The position numbers were made by a program, and so were the translations under genes. This document shows positions 38,301 to 49,100 of a stretch of 64,000 nucleotides of DNA, piece by piece. Under the pieces are notes generated by a model, which saw nothing but the letters and a program-made list of their open reading frames with translations, was not told the origin of the DNA and did no database searches. Origin of the DNA: UBA4416 sp040387555 (GTDB taxonomy: Bacteria > Bacteroidota > Bacteroidia > B-17B0 > Aurantibacillaceae); assembly GCA_040387555.1 (NCBI GenBank), contig JAZKDO010000005.1:248001-312000 (forward strand), written 5' to 3'. How positions within the stretch are numbered: position 1 is the stretch's first letter; each line of letters begins with the position of its first letter.

Positions 38301-41300
38301 TTCCTGATGTTACACTTGGACCTGACCAGGTATAGGTTACTCCACTCGTAGGCATACCATTTAATGGTGATACGGAATTACTCGGAGCACATGTTAATAC
38401 TAATGTACTGGTTGCTGAAGGACTTGGAGGTGTTATATTTTGAGAAACAGTTGTTACGGCTGTATTCGTGCATCCATTTACTGTACTCGTTACATTTAAA
38501 GTATATTGTCCTGGAGCACCAGCAACTGCGTTTTGGGAATTTACTCCTGAGGTAACACTAGGGCCAGACCAAGTATAGGTTACACCACTTGCTGGCATAC
38601 CATTCAATGGTGATACGGAATTACCTGGAGCGCATGTTAATACTAAGGTACTGGTTGCAGAAGGACTTGGAGGCGTATTATTTAAAGGAACAAATACTAT
38701 TAAAGAAGTCGTGCATGTTGGAGCTGATGTGTTTTGAACAAACAAAGTATAATTGCCACTCGCATTCACTGCAATAGAATTACTCGTTACACCAGAAGTT
38801 ATACCCGTACCCGACCATGAATAAGTAACGGGCGATGTAGTTGTTGTAACAACGACTGAAGAGGATGATAATGCACATGTAATTGAATTACTAATGGCAG
38901 GTGTGGATAGAGCCGGTAAACCAGGGCTAGGGTTAACATTAACTGTTTTTGATACAACGCAATTATTATATGGATTTGTAACCGTTAATGTATAAACATT
39001 TGATGCACTCGCAGATGCGGTATAGCTTGTTGCGCCACTGGTAACGCCTCCAGACCATACAGGCGTACAAGTTGACGGAATTGCCGTGCCGGTTAAAGTA
39101 ACTGCACCTCCACCGCATGTCAATGTTTGTTGAGGTGAAACTGTTAAGGTTGGGGCTGTAATATCTTGATTAATAAGTTGACTTCCGGTTGTTTTACATC
39201 CATTTAATGTATTTGTAACCGTGTAATTAAAAGTTCCTTGTTGATTAACTGATACTGTTTGTGTGCTGGCTCCAGCCGTAATGCCTGCACCGGTCCATGT
39301 ATATGAAGCCGGAGTGGTGGTAGTAGATGCAACTATATTTACTGTAGTTGTCGTACAATTTAATGAACCGGATGGTGTCGCAGTTACAGTAGGTGCAATA
39401 ATGTCCTGTGTCACAGCTACTGTTGAAAGAGTAGAGGTACATCCTGCGGTAGACGTCACGGCTAAACTATAGGTGCCTTGTACACTAACTACTGGTGTTG
39501 CAGATGTATTACCTGATACGATACCAGATGCCGGACCTGTCCAATTATATGTCGCACCACCAGAACCTGAAAGTGACAAGGTCGTTGAAGTACAAGTTAA
39601 TGTACCACCTGTTCCGGCGTCTGCAATAGGATTTGCAATTACGGAAATGGTTTTAACAGCAGTATTAGTACAGCCATTTGCAGCAGTCGCATTAATGGTA
39701 TAGACATTAGTCCCGACTGGCGCGGGAATAAATGTATTAGAAGCAGTGGAACTTACGCCTCCTATGGAATAAGTATTTGCTCCACTAAACGTGTAAGAAA
39801 GAACTCCACCTGAACAAATACTATTTGTTGGAGCAGTAGTTATAGTTAAGGTAGGAATTGGATTAACCGTTACAGTAACCGTTTTAGCAATACTACAGCC
39901 TTTTGCGTCAGTTGCGGTCACGGTATACACGGTAGTAGTGGTAGGACTGGCAACCACATTTGTTCCCGTTGTTGGACTCAAATTTGTAGTTGGTGCCCAT
40001 GAATATGTATTTTGATTTGCAAACGTAAGACTCCAATTTAATAAAGTACCATTATCCCCACCTACATTATCTGTTACCCTTAACTTCCAGGCGCCATTTA
40101 ATGCGCAAGTGCTTAAACCACTAAAGGCTTGCTGTGGTGCAAAAGTTCCTGTAAAAGGAGCAGCCCCTGAAGCTATAGCTGTGCCTCCGGAAGCCGTAAA
40201 TGTAGTATTGGTATAGTTATCGCCGGATCCACCATTACCTGCAGATAAGGTTATGATAGTGCCATCAGGACAAATTAAAGCAAGTGTTAAATCAGAATCA
40301 TAGGTATGATTAAGGTTTACAATAACATTTAATAAACTCGTACCTACGGTTCCTGATAATCCACTAACATTTATGGTTGAATTAGTTGGCGCCAAAGTAC
40401 TACTAATAGGAGCAGATGGTGAGACACCAAAACTAACATAGGGACTTGCCGGACTTCCAGTAACACTTAAAGTAGAAGTATTTCCCTGGCAAAAAGTCGT
40501 ATTTGTAAATGCAGGGGTTAATGTTGGCGAATTTACTGTGAGCGTAGCGGTCGTTATATTACTTGTACACGTTGCTGTGGCACCAATAATAGAATAGGTT
40601 GTAGTGGATGTTGGACTTACTGTAAAACTAGTTCCGCTGCCGCCCGTATTTATCAAAGTATAAGTTGTTGCCCCGCTTGGTATAATTGTACTTGTTATAC
40701 CTGAACAAGTTGTAGCACTACTCACAGAAATCGTTATAGGTGGATTTACAGTTATAGTTTGCACCGTTGTATTTGTACAACCTGTAGCAGCGCTTGTCAT
40801 ATTTACCGTATAATTTATGCTTCCAGAACTTGTTGGCGTAGCAGAAACGTTAGCACCAGAAGTACCCGCTAAGCCATTTCCTGAAGAGCCAGACCAAGTA
40901 TAAGTACTTGCAGTTCCAGCAGTAAAACTAACTGATGATCCTAAACAGATACTTGTAGGAGATGCAGTCACTGTTGAAGTTGGTTTCGGATTAATTGTAA
41001 TTGAAAAATTACGTGCTGTTCCCACACAACCTGATAATGTTGGCGTAACTGTTATAACTCCTGTTGTTGAAGAACTTACTGAGGGAGCCGCATAAGATGA
41101 TATACTTCCTGTTCCAGATGCTGCTAAACCAATAGATGTATTGGAATTTGCCCAGCTAAAAGTTCCACCGGTAGGTGTATTAGTAAAAATAACAGCACTA
41201 ACAGTACTGCCGGCACATACTGTTTGACTTGAAATAGCTGTTAATGTGGGTGTAGGTTTTACAGTAATGGGAACTGTAACTGTTGAAGTAGCTCCGCAAT

Positions 41301-42423
41301 AGCCTCCTACAATTGCACTAACTGTCGTATTTGCTGCTATTGCTAAATAGGTTGCAACATTGCCGGATACAGACGATGGAGTCGGGCTGAAAGTATAACC
41401 AGTAGCGCCTGTCGGAGCAGTCACGGTTACGGATTGACCCGGGCAGATAGATGCACTGGAGGCAGTTAATGCCAATACCTGCACGCCGGTAGCTGTTACA
41501 CTATATGAACAAATATTTCCGGCATAACCATCAATCATTAAATAATAATTATTACCGGGAATTAAGCCAGTTAAACTTATTGATTCTAATCCTTGAGCAC
41601 CGCCAAACCCGGCGCCCCCTTGACTAAAATAACTTCCCGAAACAGGAGTAAATGTTGAACAGTTAGTGGATTGGTATACTATTCCTTGGATACCTATTGA
41701 TGAATTTAAGCAGGAAGACGATGTTACGTTTAATGTTGCACTGGCAGTTGCAGCAACAAAGGATATCCAGGAATTATTCTCAATAGAGCCAGCAAATCCA
41801 GCGCCTGTTGCAAATTGCAATAATGATTCATTATCGGCATTATACCAACCGCTCGTATTACCACAATAATTATTTAAATTGCAAATCTGAGCTGCAGATG
41901 CACAATTATCTCCCGCGGGTGGATTTCCAAAACAAGTCGTTGCAACACATCCAACAATTAAATCAAAACCCGAAAATTTAGATCCGCTGCTAGTAAAATA
42001 TGTTTCAGTGCCCGCACTTGTATAATATCTAATGGTTACCACTGATCCTGTCGTAGTTGCATTTAAACCATAGTCACAGGTTGGAGGGAGACTGTTTCCT
42101 GTCCACGATGCGATTAAGGGACTAGCTGTTGAAGGCCCATCATACACATATACATAGTCAGCAGCATTTTGCATATAGTGGAAAGTAAGGTTGACATTTA
42201 ACAATGACCCGGTAGATGAACGGAGCACTACCTGATCATCTTCGCTGTACCAATAAACTCCATCTCCACCTACAAATTGTGAATTATCAGATAATAATCT
42301 AACACTACAGGCAGTAAGGGAAGCAGGACATGTCCCGTATCTGCCCATAGAATAAACTCCATCCTGAGAAAAGGAACTTAATGAGGTTAAAAATATTGTA
42401 AATAGTAAAATTATTTTTTTCAT
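32365..42423 (-). CDS. Giant secreted adhesin-like protein, CUB + Ig/PKD repeats + CHU_C (T9SS type B)
   Basis: 3352 residues from the ATG at 42423, which opens the signal peptide MKKIILLFTIFLTSLSSFSQ. A longer frame to 42480 would overlap the next gene. Order: CUB-like domain (~35-160, VYVYDGPSTASPLI), a Cys-rich beta domain (~165-310), about six Ig-like units interrupted by a proprotein-convertase P domain (~655-805, LALICPDGTIITL ... GAWKLRVTDNVGGD), roughly 27 repeats of 70-90 residues with a conserved Thr-Cys near the start and a YTWSGP-type strand (~940-3110), a PKD domain (~3181-3258, TNWAWSFGDSNSS), and the gliding-associated CHU_C domain (~3261-3352, IPNVFTPNGDGANDVF). Expected on the cell surface via T9SS, in adhesion or gliding. 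Repeats are nearly identical at DNA level in places. Confidence 0.9.
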   Translation of the reverse strand: MKKIILLFTIFLTSLSSFSQDGVYSMGRYGTCPASLTACSVRLLSDNSQFVGGDGVYWYSEDDQVVLRSSTGSLLNVNLTFHYMQNAADYVYVYDGPSTASPLIASWTGNSLPPTCDYGLNATTTGSVVTIRYYTSAGTETYFTSSGSKFSGFDLIVGCVATTCFGNPPAGDNCASAAQICNLNNYCGNTSGWYNADNESLLQFATGAGFAGSIENNSWISFVAATASATLNVTSSSCLNSSIGIQGIVYQSTNCSTFTPVSGSYFSQGGAGFGGAQGLESISLTGLIPGNNYYLMIDGYAGNICSYSVTATGVQVLALTASSASICPGQSVTVTAPTGATGYTFSPTPSSVSGNVATYLAIAANTTVSAIVGGYCGATSTVTVPITVKPTPTLTAISSQTVCAGSTVSAVIFTNTPTGGTFSWANSNTSIGLAASGTGSISSYAAPSVSSSTTGVITVTPTLSGCVGTARNFSITINPKPTSTVTASPTSICLGSSVSFTAGTASTYTWSGSSGNGLAGTSGANVSATPTSSGSINYTVNMTSAATGCTNTTVQTITVNPPITISVSSATTCSGITSTIIPSGATTYTLINTGGSGTSFTVSPTSTTTYSIIGATATCTSNITTATLTVNSPTLTPAFTNTTFCQGNTSTLSVTGSPASPYVSFGVSPSAPISSTLAPTNSTINVSGLSGTVGTSLLNVIVNLNHTYDSDLTLALICPDGTIITLSAGNGGSGDNYTNTTFTASGGTAIASGAAPFTGTFAPQQAFSGLSTCALNGAWKLRVTDNVGGDNGTLLNWSLTFANQNTYSWAPTTNLSPTTGTNVVASPTTTTVYTVTATDAKGCSIAKTVTVTVNPIPTLTITTAPTNSICSGGVLSYTFSGANTYSIGGVSSTASNTFIPAPVGTNVYTINATAANGCTNTAVKTISVIANPIADAGTGGTLTCTSTTLSLSGSGGATYNWTGPASGIVSGNTSATPVVSVQGTYSLAVTSTAGCTSTLSTVAVTQDIIAPTVTATPSGSLNCTTTTVNIVASTTTTPASYTWTGAGITAGASTQTVSVNQQGTFNYTVTNTLNGCKTTGSQLINQDITAPTLTVSPQQTLTCGGGAVTLTGTAIPSTCTPVWSGGVTSGATSYTASASASNVYTLTVTNPYNNCVVSKTVNVNPSPGLPALSTPAISNSITCALSSSSVVVTTTTSPVTYSWSGTGITSGVTSNSIAVNASGNYTLFVQNTSAPTCTTSLIVFVPLNNTPPSPSATSTLVLTCAPGNSVSPLNGMPASGVTYTWSGPSVTSGVNSQNAVAGAPGQYTLNVTSTVNGCTNTAVTTVSQNITPPSPSATSTLVLTCAPSNSVSPLNGMPTSGVTYTWSGPSVTSGTNSQNAVASAPGTYTLKVTDAINSCTAAAVTTVTQNITPPSPTATSTLVLTCAPSNSVSPLNGMPASGVTYTWSGPSIIGGTNSQNATADAPGTYTLKVTDAINSCTAAVTTTVTQNITPPTPSAVGSGSLTCINTVMTLTASPASGVTYQWTGPGLTGSSTNATAQATVSGVYTIQVTSNTNSCTASNTVNVLSDYSSPSATANHTGTLTCTTPTLLVSGGPLSGVTYTWTGPGITTSVNNATIIVNQPGSYDVVITNTVNGCQNSARTDVVRDIATPTVTISNPAVITCTSTTIDLSASPVSGVTYTWSGAGITSGGSTATPSVNVGGIYTLSVTNTTNGCIGVNTTTVSSNLIIITPTIALPAVLNCTNTSQALAGSPATGVTYTWTGTGITAGGNSSSPTVNQPGIYTLSVTNTTNGCVGSKTVSVTQNNAVPSVSVAPTASLNCTNTITTIALSTTASPVSYTWTGPGIQAGNGTGNVTINEGGTYSYTVTNTANSCTTTGSQSVIQNTNTPSVGASTTGSLNCTTTTVNIGITTLASPVSYTWTGTGIISASNINTITVNQGGSFSYTVTNTENTCKTTGSEVILQNTIVPTFTLGTAPTLSTTCANPNATLTASSNADPNTVYTWITPSSSTVTGNPLYTSSTGIYTVAVTNTLNGCSSASVLQHTVEVIADSGVPTVTLTPSSATLTCNNPTVSITVGTNATSPSFSWTPIAGIVTGTENSATPSFTAPGTYSFVIKNNSTGCATSYNNADVVVISSNTTAPTFNLSSGSNTGTLTCSTLSVITTPTITSSANGTLSYTWTSTTGSGIVTSPNQASATFTATGVYTLSVLNTLSGCMSNTNAASTFTVYQNTTIPTMTLTTAAANNGTITCNNPSVVITPTIVPSNATYTWTSATGVIANTSSVSITSPNTYTLMVTDAVTGCVSSNTNTASTFTVYQNTTIPTMTLTTAAVNDGTITCNNPSVLITPTIVPGNATYTWTSDAGVIANTSSISITSPNTYTLVVTDVVTGCVSSNTNAANTFTVYENTTIPTMTLTTASANNGTLTCSTTSIVITPTINPSSATYTWTSGAGVVATTQSITITSPDIYTLTVTDAITGCVSSSTNTANTFTVIANNTPPTFTLGTAPSVTATCAVPSVTLSATSNADPNSVYTWVATSTASVTGTPFVTSTAGIYTVFVTNTTNSCSSTSVSQNTVEVIADSGIPVVTLSSNTESITCLNPTPTITLTTAATPVSYSWTPTSGIVAGTENSATPSFSLDGIYSVIVENTNTGCATGSTANTVTITLNNSLPTMTLTTAAMNSGTLNCLNTVIVVTPTIIPGNATYTWTSGAGVVANTSSISITSPDVYTLTVTDAVTGCVNTSTNSASTFTVTEDIIVPSFTLGTASSVTTTCSSPNAILSVSSNMDPNAIYTWTTPSSSTLTGSPISVSAPGIYSVVVTNTINGCSTSSATSQNTVEVVTGTGIPSVSLTLNTLTITCSSPTVNTTASTTSSPVSYSWSPATGIVPGTETTANPSFTAVGSYSVIVTNTVSGCQSSITSNVVDVMPDNTLPIITLSSATNSGTITCPDPTVTITATPSPANNNLTYSWLPAGASVNQSTSTFTTAGVYTLVVTNTLTGCVTTSTNTPNIFTVFGGTTSPSANIMPVSTNSTIGCSGTSSFVTLSAQTATSNITTWLPDGLTQPTFTVTSNGTYSLVTVDPLTLCRDTQTITITGNTITPQGVDAGTSVNIACGNSTVALTGVSTSTNVNYSWSGPSATSILSGSNTPGTIVGETGSYTLTVTDNSTGCQSTAFVVVSQANVTAAFTADPTTGISPLTVNFTDASVGATNWAWSFGDSNSSVVQNPSNIFTTGSYTVTLTASSGSCTGTSTLVIIVEDPFTLEIPNVFTPNGDGANDVFTIKSTGIKEISMQIFNRWGEKLYEFAGPKASWDGLAPNGLQVPTGTYFYFVKATGFDDSEVEKNGTMNLFR
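35168..35759 (-). repeat. Tandem 264-bp coding repeats in the 3352-residue gene
   Basis: The block beginning GTTGTTAnnGTCATTGTTGGTAT recurs at 35168, 35432 and 35696 on the plus strand, exactly 264 bp (88 codons) apart, with high identity between copies. Confidence 0.85.
37908..38690 (-). repeat. Tandem 243-bp coding repeats in the 3352-residue gene
   Basis: Equivalent positions (TTAA...ACTAATGTACTnGTnGCTG) fall at 37908, 38151, 38394 and 38637, an exact 243-bp (81-codon) period. The three repeats at 38151-38690 are the closest to each other; the unit at 37908 is more diverged. Confidence 0.85.
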
Positions 42424-42469
42424 GCTGGCGATTTTATAATTGAATTTTATAATTGGAATACTTAGGTTT

Positions 42470-42898
42470 TTAGCGTTCACGCGTAGTCCTATTATGTTTT
42501 TGGAAAATAGAAACTATAGCTTCAGAAACCTGATCAGCTCCCACATAATGGTCGTCAATAAAAACTTCATTAACCCCTGATTTTAAACAAAAATTTTCAA
42601 TAAAATCCGGAGTTGCTCTATAATTATTTTTTACAAAAACATTAGCAGTAATTTTTTCCGAATCTGAAATCAGAAATTGAATATCTTCAATACCTTCCAC
42701 TTTTAAAGCTAAATTTTTAAATTCCTCCACACTGGAAAGGGTTTTAAAACTTATATCAAAAAAATGTTTTTCAGGTGTTATTCCCGCTATTTGAGCTTTT
42801 ATATTTACACTAAATAAAAAGAATGCAATGGTGATGAAAATTTGCATTCTAAATTTTACGTCTTTTTTAAACATAGTTTTTGAATTAATAGGTTTCAT
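42470..42898 (-). CDS. Small secreted protein of unknown function between the giant adhesin genes
   Basis: 142 residues from the ATG at 42898; internal ATGs at 42874 and 42847 are possible starts, the last giving the signal peptide MQIFITIAFFLFSVNIKAQ directly. The mature part (~100 residues) has a beta-alpha-beta pattern: HFFDISFKTLSSVEEFKNLALKVEG, then ITANVFVKNNYRATPDFIENFCLKSG, reminiscent of ferredoxin-like or HMA-like folds but without a CxxC metal site. I do not recognise a family. It lies 46 bp before the 3352-residue gene and may be cotranscribed with it. It could be an accessory or chaperone for the adhesin; that is speculative. Confidence 0.6.
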   Translation of the reverse strand: MKPINSKTMFKKDVKFRMQIFITIAFFLFSVNIKAQIAGITPEKHFFDISFKTLSSVEEFKNLALKVEGIEDIQFLISDSEKITANVFVKNNYRATPDFIENFCLKSGVNEVFIDDHYVGADQVSEAIVSIFQKHNRTTRER

Positions 42899-43052
42899 TT
42901 TTTGGTATATAAAGCTTTTTGGTTTTGAATCTGATATAACGTCATTCCTAATTATTTCCTCGTCTGATAAAATAAATATATGTAGCGTTAAATTTAAACA
43001 TTTTTATGATCCTTCTAAACGTTCTGGCAAAAATATTTTGTTAAAATACGGG

Positions 43053-43087
43053 CAAAAAAAGAAGCCCTATCTAATGAAAGGGCTCCT
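43053..43087 (-). terminator. Rho-independent terminator after the 2697-residue gene
   Basis: On the minus strand GGAGCCCT and AGGGCTTC form a stem with a 10-nt loop, followed by TTTTTTT. It lies 22 bp past the stop at 43109 and separates this gene from the small secreted protein gene. Confidence 0.85.
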
Positions 43088-43108
43088 TATTATATAAATT
43101 AAAAGGTT

Positions 43109-46100
43109 TTATCTAAATAAATTCACAGTTCCATTCTTCTCGATTTTAGTGTCATCAAAACCGGTTGCTTTCACAAAATAAAAGTATGTTCCTTCCGGTA
43201 CCTTAGTGCCCTGAGGCGTTGCCCCATCCCAAGATGCATGTGGTCCGGTAAATTCGTAAAGTTTTTGTCCCCAACGATTAAATACCTGAAGCGAAATTTC
43301 TTTTACACCTGTTGATGTAATTGTGAAAACGTCATTCGCGTTATCTCCATTTGGCGTGAAAACATTTGGGATTTCCAGAGTAAGACCATCTTCTACAACA
43401 ATTACTAAAGTTGAGGTGGAAGTACAAGGCCCTGATGAAGCAGTTAATGTTACTGTATAAGAGCCTGTGGTATAAACGTTGGTTGGATTTTGGGATGTTG
43501 AGTTATTTAAATCTCCAAAGTTCCAGACCCAGCTTGTTGCGCCACTACTTGCGTCGGTAAAATTAACGGTTAAAGGGGATGCTCCAGTTACCGGATCGGC
43601 CGTAAAGGCTGCAGTTACATTTGATTGGGTAACATTTACAGTTGCTGTACTTGCACATCCTGTTAAATTATCAGTTACAGTTAAAGTATAATCTCCAACC
43701 TCATTTACAGTAGCAGTTGATGTATTACTTCCGGTAATTATACTAGTAGCTGAAGGACCAGACCAAGTATAATTAACGTTTGAGGATGTGGTTGTTCCTG
43801 TTAAACTAACTGTTAAACTACCGCAAGGAATTGATGCTAAGCTACCTGCATTTACATTTTGGGGTGGATTGGTATTTCCATCTACAGTAAACTGAGCAGT
43901 TGCTGAACAACTATTAACGGCATCCACTACAACTAAAGTATAAATGTCAGCAGATGTTACATTTAAAGTTGGCGATGGAGTTCCTCCAGGTAACCAGGTA
44001 ATAATTGGAGTGTTAGAGCTTGTAATTGCACTGCTAAATGTTACCGATGAGCCGTTTCCTCCGCAACCAATAACACTATTTGTAGAAGTTACATTTATAA
44101 GTGCCGTTGGTCTTATAGTATCTACAAATACTGTAAATGTGTTTGTAGCATTGTTTACTGCAATACAGCCTGTTAAACTATTGGTTATAGCTAATGTGTA
44201 AATTCCTGCAGCTGTAAAAGTCGCACTGGCTTGATTTGCCGATGTTGCGAGACCAGCAGAAGGAGACCACGTGTAGGTTAAATCGCTGCTAACAGGTAAA
44301 GTAGGATTTACCGATACCGGAATATTTAAGCAAGTCAATGTTCCTTCATTTGTTGCAGATGATAAAGTAACAGTTGGAATCGTATTATTTAAACCTACAA
44401 CGATAGTAGTGTAAGTTGAACAACCATTATTTGCAGTAATTGTGGCGTTGTAGGTTCCTTGTGAATCAAACACCGGATTTGCTCCGGAGCTTAAAGGTGC
44501 AGGGTTCCATGTATACGACAAAGTTGTGTTAGTGGATGTTATAGCTGTAGTAACTGTAGTATTTGTACAGGTAATTTCTAAGCTATTTTGTGAAACTGTA
44601 ATTGTAGGAACAGCAGCATCGGGAACAACTGTGGCCGTTGCCGTCGATTTACATCCACTGATTGTGTTTGTAACAACTACATCATATGTTCCGCCACCGT
44701 TGGCAATTGGATTTGAAATAGTGGTAAAATCTAAAGTTCCACCGTTTGGTGTCCATGAATACGTTAAATCACTTGAAGTGCTGTTAGCAACCAACTGAAC
44801 AGTTGGAGTTGCGCATGAAGTTGTATAAGTTGATGGAGTTACAGTAACTGTTGGCAGTGTTGTAAAAGTTGGAACCGTTACTGTATATGATCCGGGACAA
44901 CCATTTACTGTATTTGTAATTATTACTACAAAATTTCCACCCTGCGTTACATCAACTGTTTGAGAATTTACTGAAGATGTAATTCCTGTTCCCGACCATG
45001 TATATGTATAGGATGAACCTATTGGATTAGAACTTAATGTAACTAGTGTATTGGTGCAGCTTATAGTACCTGGAGCCGTTACGGTTGCCGTTACGGGACT
45101 AATATCAGCTGGAACAATTGCATTTAATGTTGTTGAGCAAGTGGTTAATGAATTGGTAATGATAACGGTATATGTCCCTGCCAAAGTTGCTGTAGTTGCA
45201 GCTGTGTTTAACGCCCCTGAAATACCAGGTCCGCTCCATAAATAATTAACAGGATCTGAACATGTAACACCAATTGCAACAACTGAATTTGTACAGGTAA
45301 TTGAATTTGTAATCGCATCAGTAGTGGCTTGAGGAACATCGGTTGATGATGAAACTGTCATTACAGATGTTACGGAACATCCCGAAACAGGATGTAATAC
45401 TACTAATGTATAAGTATTTGGTGCGCAGGCTGTAGTAGTTAAACTTGTAGCTGAACCACAAACACCGCCAAGCCAATTAATTATTGAATTTGTTGGCGTT
45501 GCTGTACCGGCTAAAGGTACACTGGATGCTCCGCAAACTAAAGTTTGACTTGGTCCTGCACTAACACCTGTTGGCATAGTTGTTTCTGTTGTTACACTTA
45601 CTGTTGTTGAAAAACTACATCCGGCAGAACTTACATTTAAAGTGTAGGTACCAGCACCATCACCAATTGTGTTATTTACATTTGCCCCAGGACTTAGAAT
45701 TGATGCAGGGGATGGAGGAGTCCAGGTATAGGAAGCTCCCGCTATGTTAGTTGAGTTTAAGTTTACGGTTGTAGTTAAACAGGTTACCGAGTTTGTAACA
45801 GATGCCGTAGAAGTAGGTATTGAATTTACCGTAACAGTTACAGCTGCAGTATTTGTACAGTTACCGAGCACGGCGGTGGCGATGTATGTATTTGTTACCA
45901 CAGGAGCAAATGAAAGCCCATTTGTAACTCCACCGGTCCAGGTGTAGGATGATGCAGTACCTGTAGCTGTAAGTGCAGTAGTTGAACCTTCACATATTAC
46001 CGAATTAGAAACCGTTGTGCTTATTGTTGGAACCGCATTGACAGTAACATTGACCACTGCAGAGTTTGTACAACTTGCCGCTGAAGTTCCTACAACTGTA

Positions 46101-49100
46101 TATGAATCTGTAACAGTTGGACTAAATACAGCTCCATTAGTTACGCCTCCAGACCATGAATAGTTTGTGGCTGTCCCGGTTGCTGAAAGTGTTGTACTTT
46201 GTCCTCGGCAAATTACTGAATTAGTAACTGATGTTGTTATTGTTGGCAAAGCATTTACAGTTACCGTAACTGCTAGAGAATTGGAACAACCGGCCCCTGT
46301 GGATCCAGTAACAATATATGTGTTGGTTGTGGCAGGGGTAAATGATACACCATTTGATACTCCACCTGTCCAGGTATAGCTTGATGCTGTACCACTTGCC
46401 GTTAATGATGTGCTTGCTCCATTACAAATTATTGAATTTGAAACAGCGACACTAACTGTTGGTAATGCATCCACTATTATAGGAACATTAAAGGTTTTTG
46501 AACAACCTGCGCTCGTAACAGTTACTAAATTGGAAGATGATACGGTTGGTGTTAAAACTACACTTGCTGTTGAACCAGCTGTTGGAGACCAGCTATAAGT
46601 AAATGTACCATCACCACCAGTTGGCGTAACAGATAAAGTTACGGCAGATCCAATACAAACAGTACCACTTGGTGCGTAACTGATAGTACCTGCAATTGGT
46701 GTTGCCGAAACACTTCCTGTTACAGGAATTAATCCACTTGGAGTACAACCAGTTATATTGGATTGTACATAAACCGTATATGAACCGCCAGCTGCTGCAA
46801 TAATTTGACCGTAGTTTAAACTTGATCCTGTTTGCACTAACGTTGTGCCTCCTGCATCAGAGTACCAATTGTAATCAGATACGCCACTTGCGGGAGTAAT
46901 ACCAACTAATACGATACCGGTTTCGCAGGCTAATGAAGAAAGCGCTGCAGGAGCCGGAACATTAGTTGGAGTTATAGAAACCGGTGTTAAAGTGCTTGAA
47001 CAACCTCCTGAGTTAGTTGCGCCCACATACACTGTTGTAGGAGTGCTTATGTTTGCAATTGTATAAGAATTTCCAGTTGCCAGTAATGTACCAGCACCTG
47101 CATTATTATACCAATCAAATACAACTCCTGTTGGTGCTGTTGCAGAAAATGTTGCAATGCCACCATTACAAATGGGAGTTGCACTTGCCGTTGGAGCAAC
47201 TGGTATTGGATGAACGGTAATAGTTTGTGTAATTGGAGTTAAAGTTCCGCAGCATTGCGATGCTATTCCTAAAGTAACTGTATACGTAATAGGAGTTGAA
47301 CCTGCATTTGGAAAATTAATAGCTGTTGATGTAGCTGTATTAGCACTTATTGTTGCTGTAGCTGGACTTGCAGACCATGAATAAGTTAAACCAGCCGTTC
47401 CTGCAACTGAACTTGCAAAGTTAGCCGTACCAGGACACAATGCACTTGTAGAAGCTAAAATATTACCGGTACTTGGTGGTGCAACCTGAATGTTAACAAA
47501 ATCTGTATAAGGATCTGATTGAGCCACTGATGTAGTTACCTGGGTAATGGCCGGAATGTTTAATGTCCAGCCGTTTACTGCTATGGCTGCTCCGCCATCA
47601 CCAGAAACATTATCAACTAGCCGTAAATTCCATGTTCCATTTGGATTATACGCCCCTGCACCTATGGCACCAAAAGTTGTAATATTTGATGTTACGGCAC
47701 AATCCGTATAAACTGTTGTTTCTGGTTTGAAAGACGTACCTGCTCCCGGGCAAGTGCCAGCCATTACTGCACCAGCTGCATCAGCAAAGGTTACATTCGT
47801 TAAAGCACAGGTACTTCCTGGTCCGCGATTATTTGTTAATCCTAGTATTTGTCCATTTGGAGCAACTAAAAACATGGATACATCATTCATCCATGTGTGA
47901 CTTGAATAGGTAACTTTAACTGTTATTCCACTTGACGTAACTGTATTTGTATAACCACTCACATTAATAGAATTATTAATGGTGCCAGGGCAGGCCGATG
48001 CAATAGATAAAACTCCTGTTGCCGCAGTGTTTGTTAATGATTGTGCTGCAACTCCAACAACTGTTGTATTTGTCGCAACAGAATTTAATGAAATAGTTTT
48101 TCTGCCTAAGCCGCTGTATTGTACATTATTAAATGGAGTGCCGCTTCCTGTTGTGGGAGAGGAAGTTGTCCCAAAGTTTGTCCAGTTTATTGGAGCACTT
48201 CCGGTAGTTGTATAATCTATGTCAATATTAGAACATGCAATGTTCTCTGCTGTAATTAATGATTGATTTTTTAAATTCAAAGTACTTGTTGTAACTGCAG
48301 ATCCTCCAACTACACGTACATCATTTGCAATCCCAGCAACCCCAGAACCACCAGAACCACCGTTACCTCCTTTTCCACCTGCACCCCCATCTCCACCGTT
48401 CCCTTCACCTTGCCCGTTGCAAGCGTCTGCACAGCCGCCGTTTCCACCTAGGCCACCGTTTCCACCTAGACCACCGCTACCGCCTGTTCCACCAGCGCCT
48501 GCTGTTCCTGTTAAGATCTGGCAATCTGTTATGTTACCGTTAGCCCCATTATTAAAAATAAATATGCCAAAAGTAGATCCACCACCTGAACCGCCAGCAC
48601 CAGCTGTTCCTCCTTGACCGCCGCCGCCGCCGCCGCCGCCGCCAGCACCTGTTCCATTATCACAAAAAATGTCGTCCGTGCCGCCGCCGCCGCCGCCGCC
48701 TTTTCCACCGCCACCACCAAATCCATCAGTTCCATTCCCTCCAGTTCCACCTAAATTCCAATATCCTGATGCATCTGAACCAGCTGTTCCTAAAGCTCCA
48801 ATTGATCCTGCATTGCCTATTGTTCCGGCATTACCATTATTGCCATCATTTCCATTACAACCTCCCCAGTTTCCAAACGCTCCTCCTGTTGTTGCACCAG
48901 TTCCTCCGGTTCCTCCGTTTCCTCCATTTCCTCCGTTTCCTCCTTGCCATTCAAATCCACCGGTTCCACCGCTACCACCGCCACCGCCATCTCTTGAGCT
49001 GGTAGAAGCTGATCCGCTAGTTCCTGCTAAACCTGTGGTTCCTGTTGTAGGAAAGAAAACAAAAGCTGACCCTGCACCGGCACTGCCTCCGGCACCACTG

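Noticed and set aside
33218..41869. Many plus-strand open frames antisense to the 3352-residue gene
   Set aside because: They arise from low-complexity Thr/Ser/Val codon use on the coding strand and show repetitive Val/Pro-rich products with no start signals.
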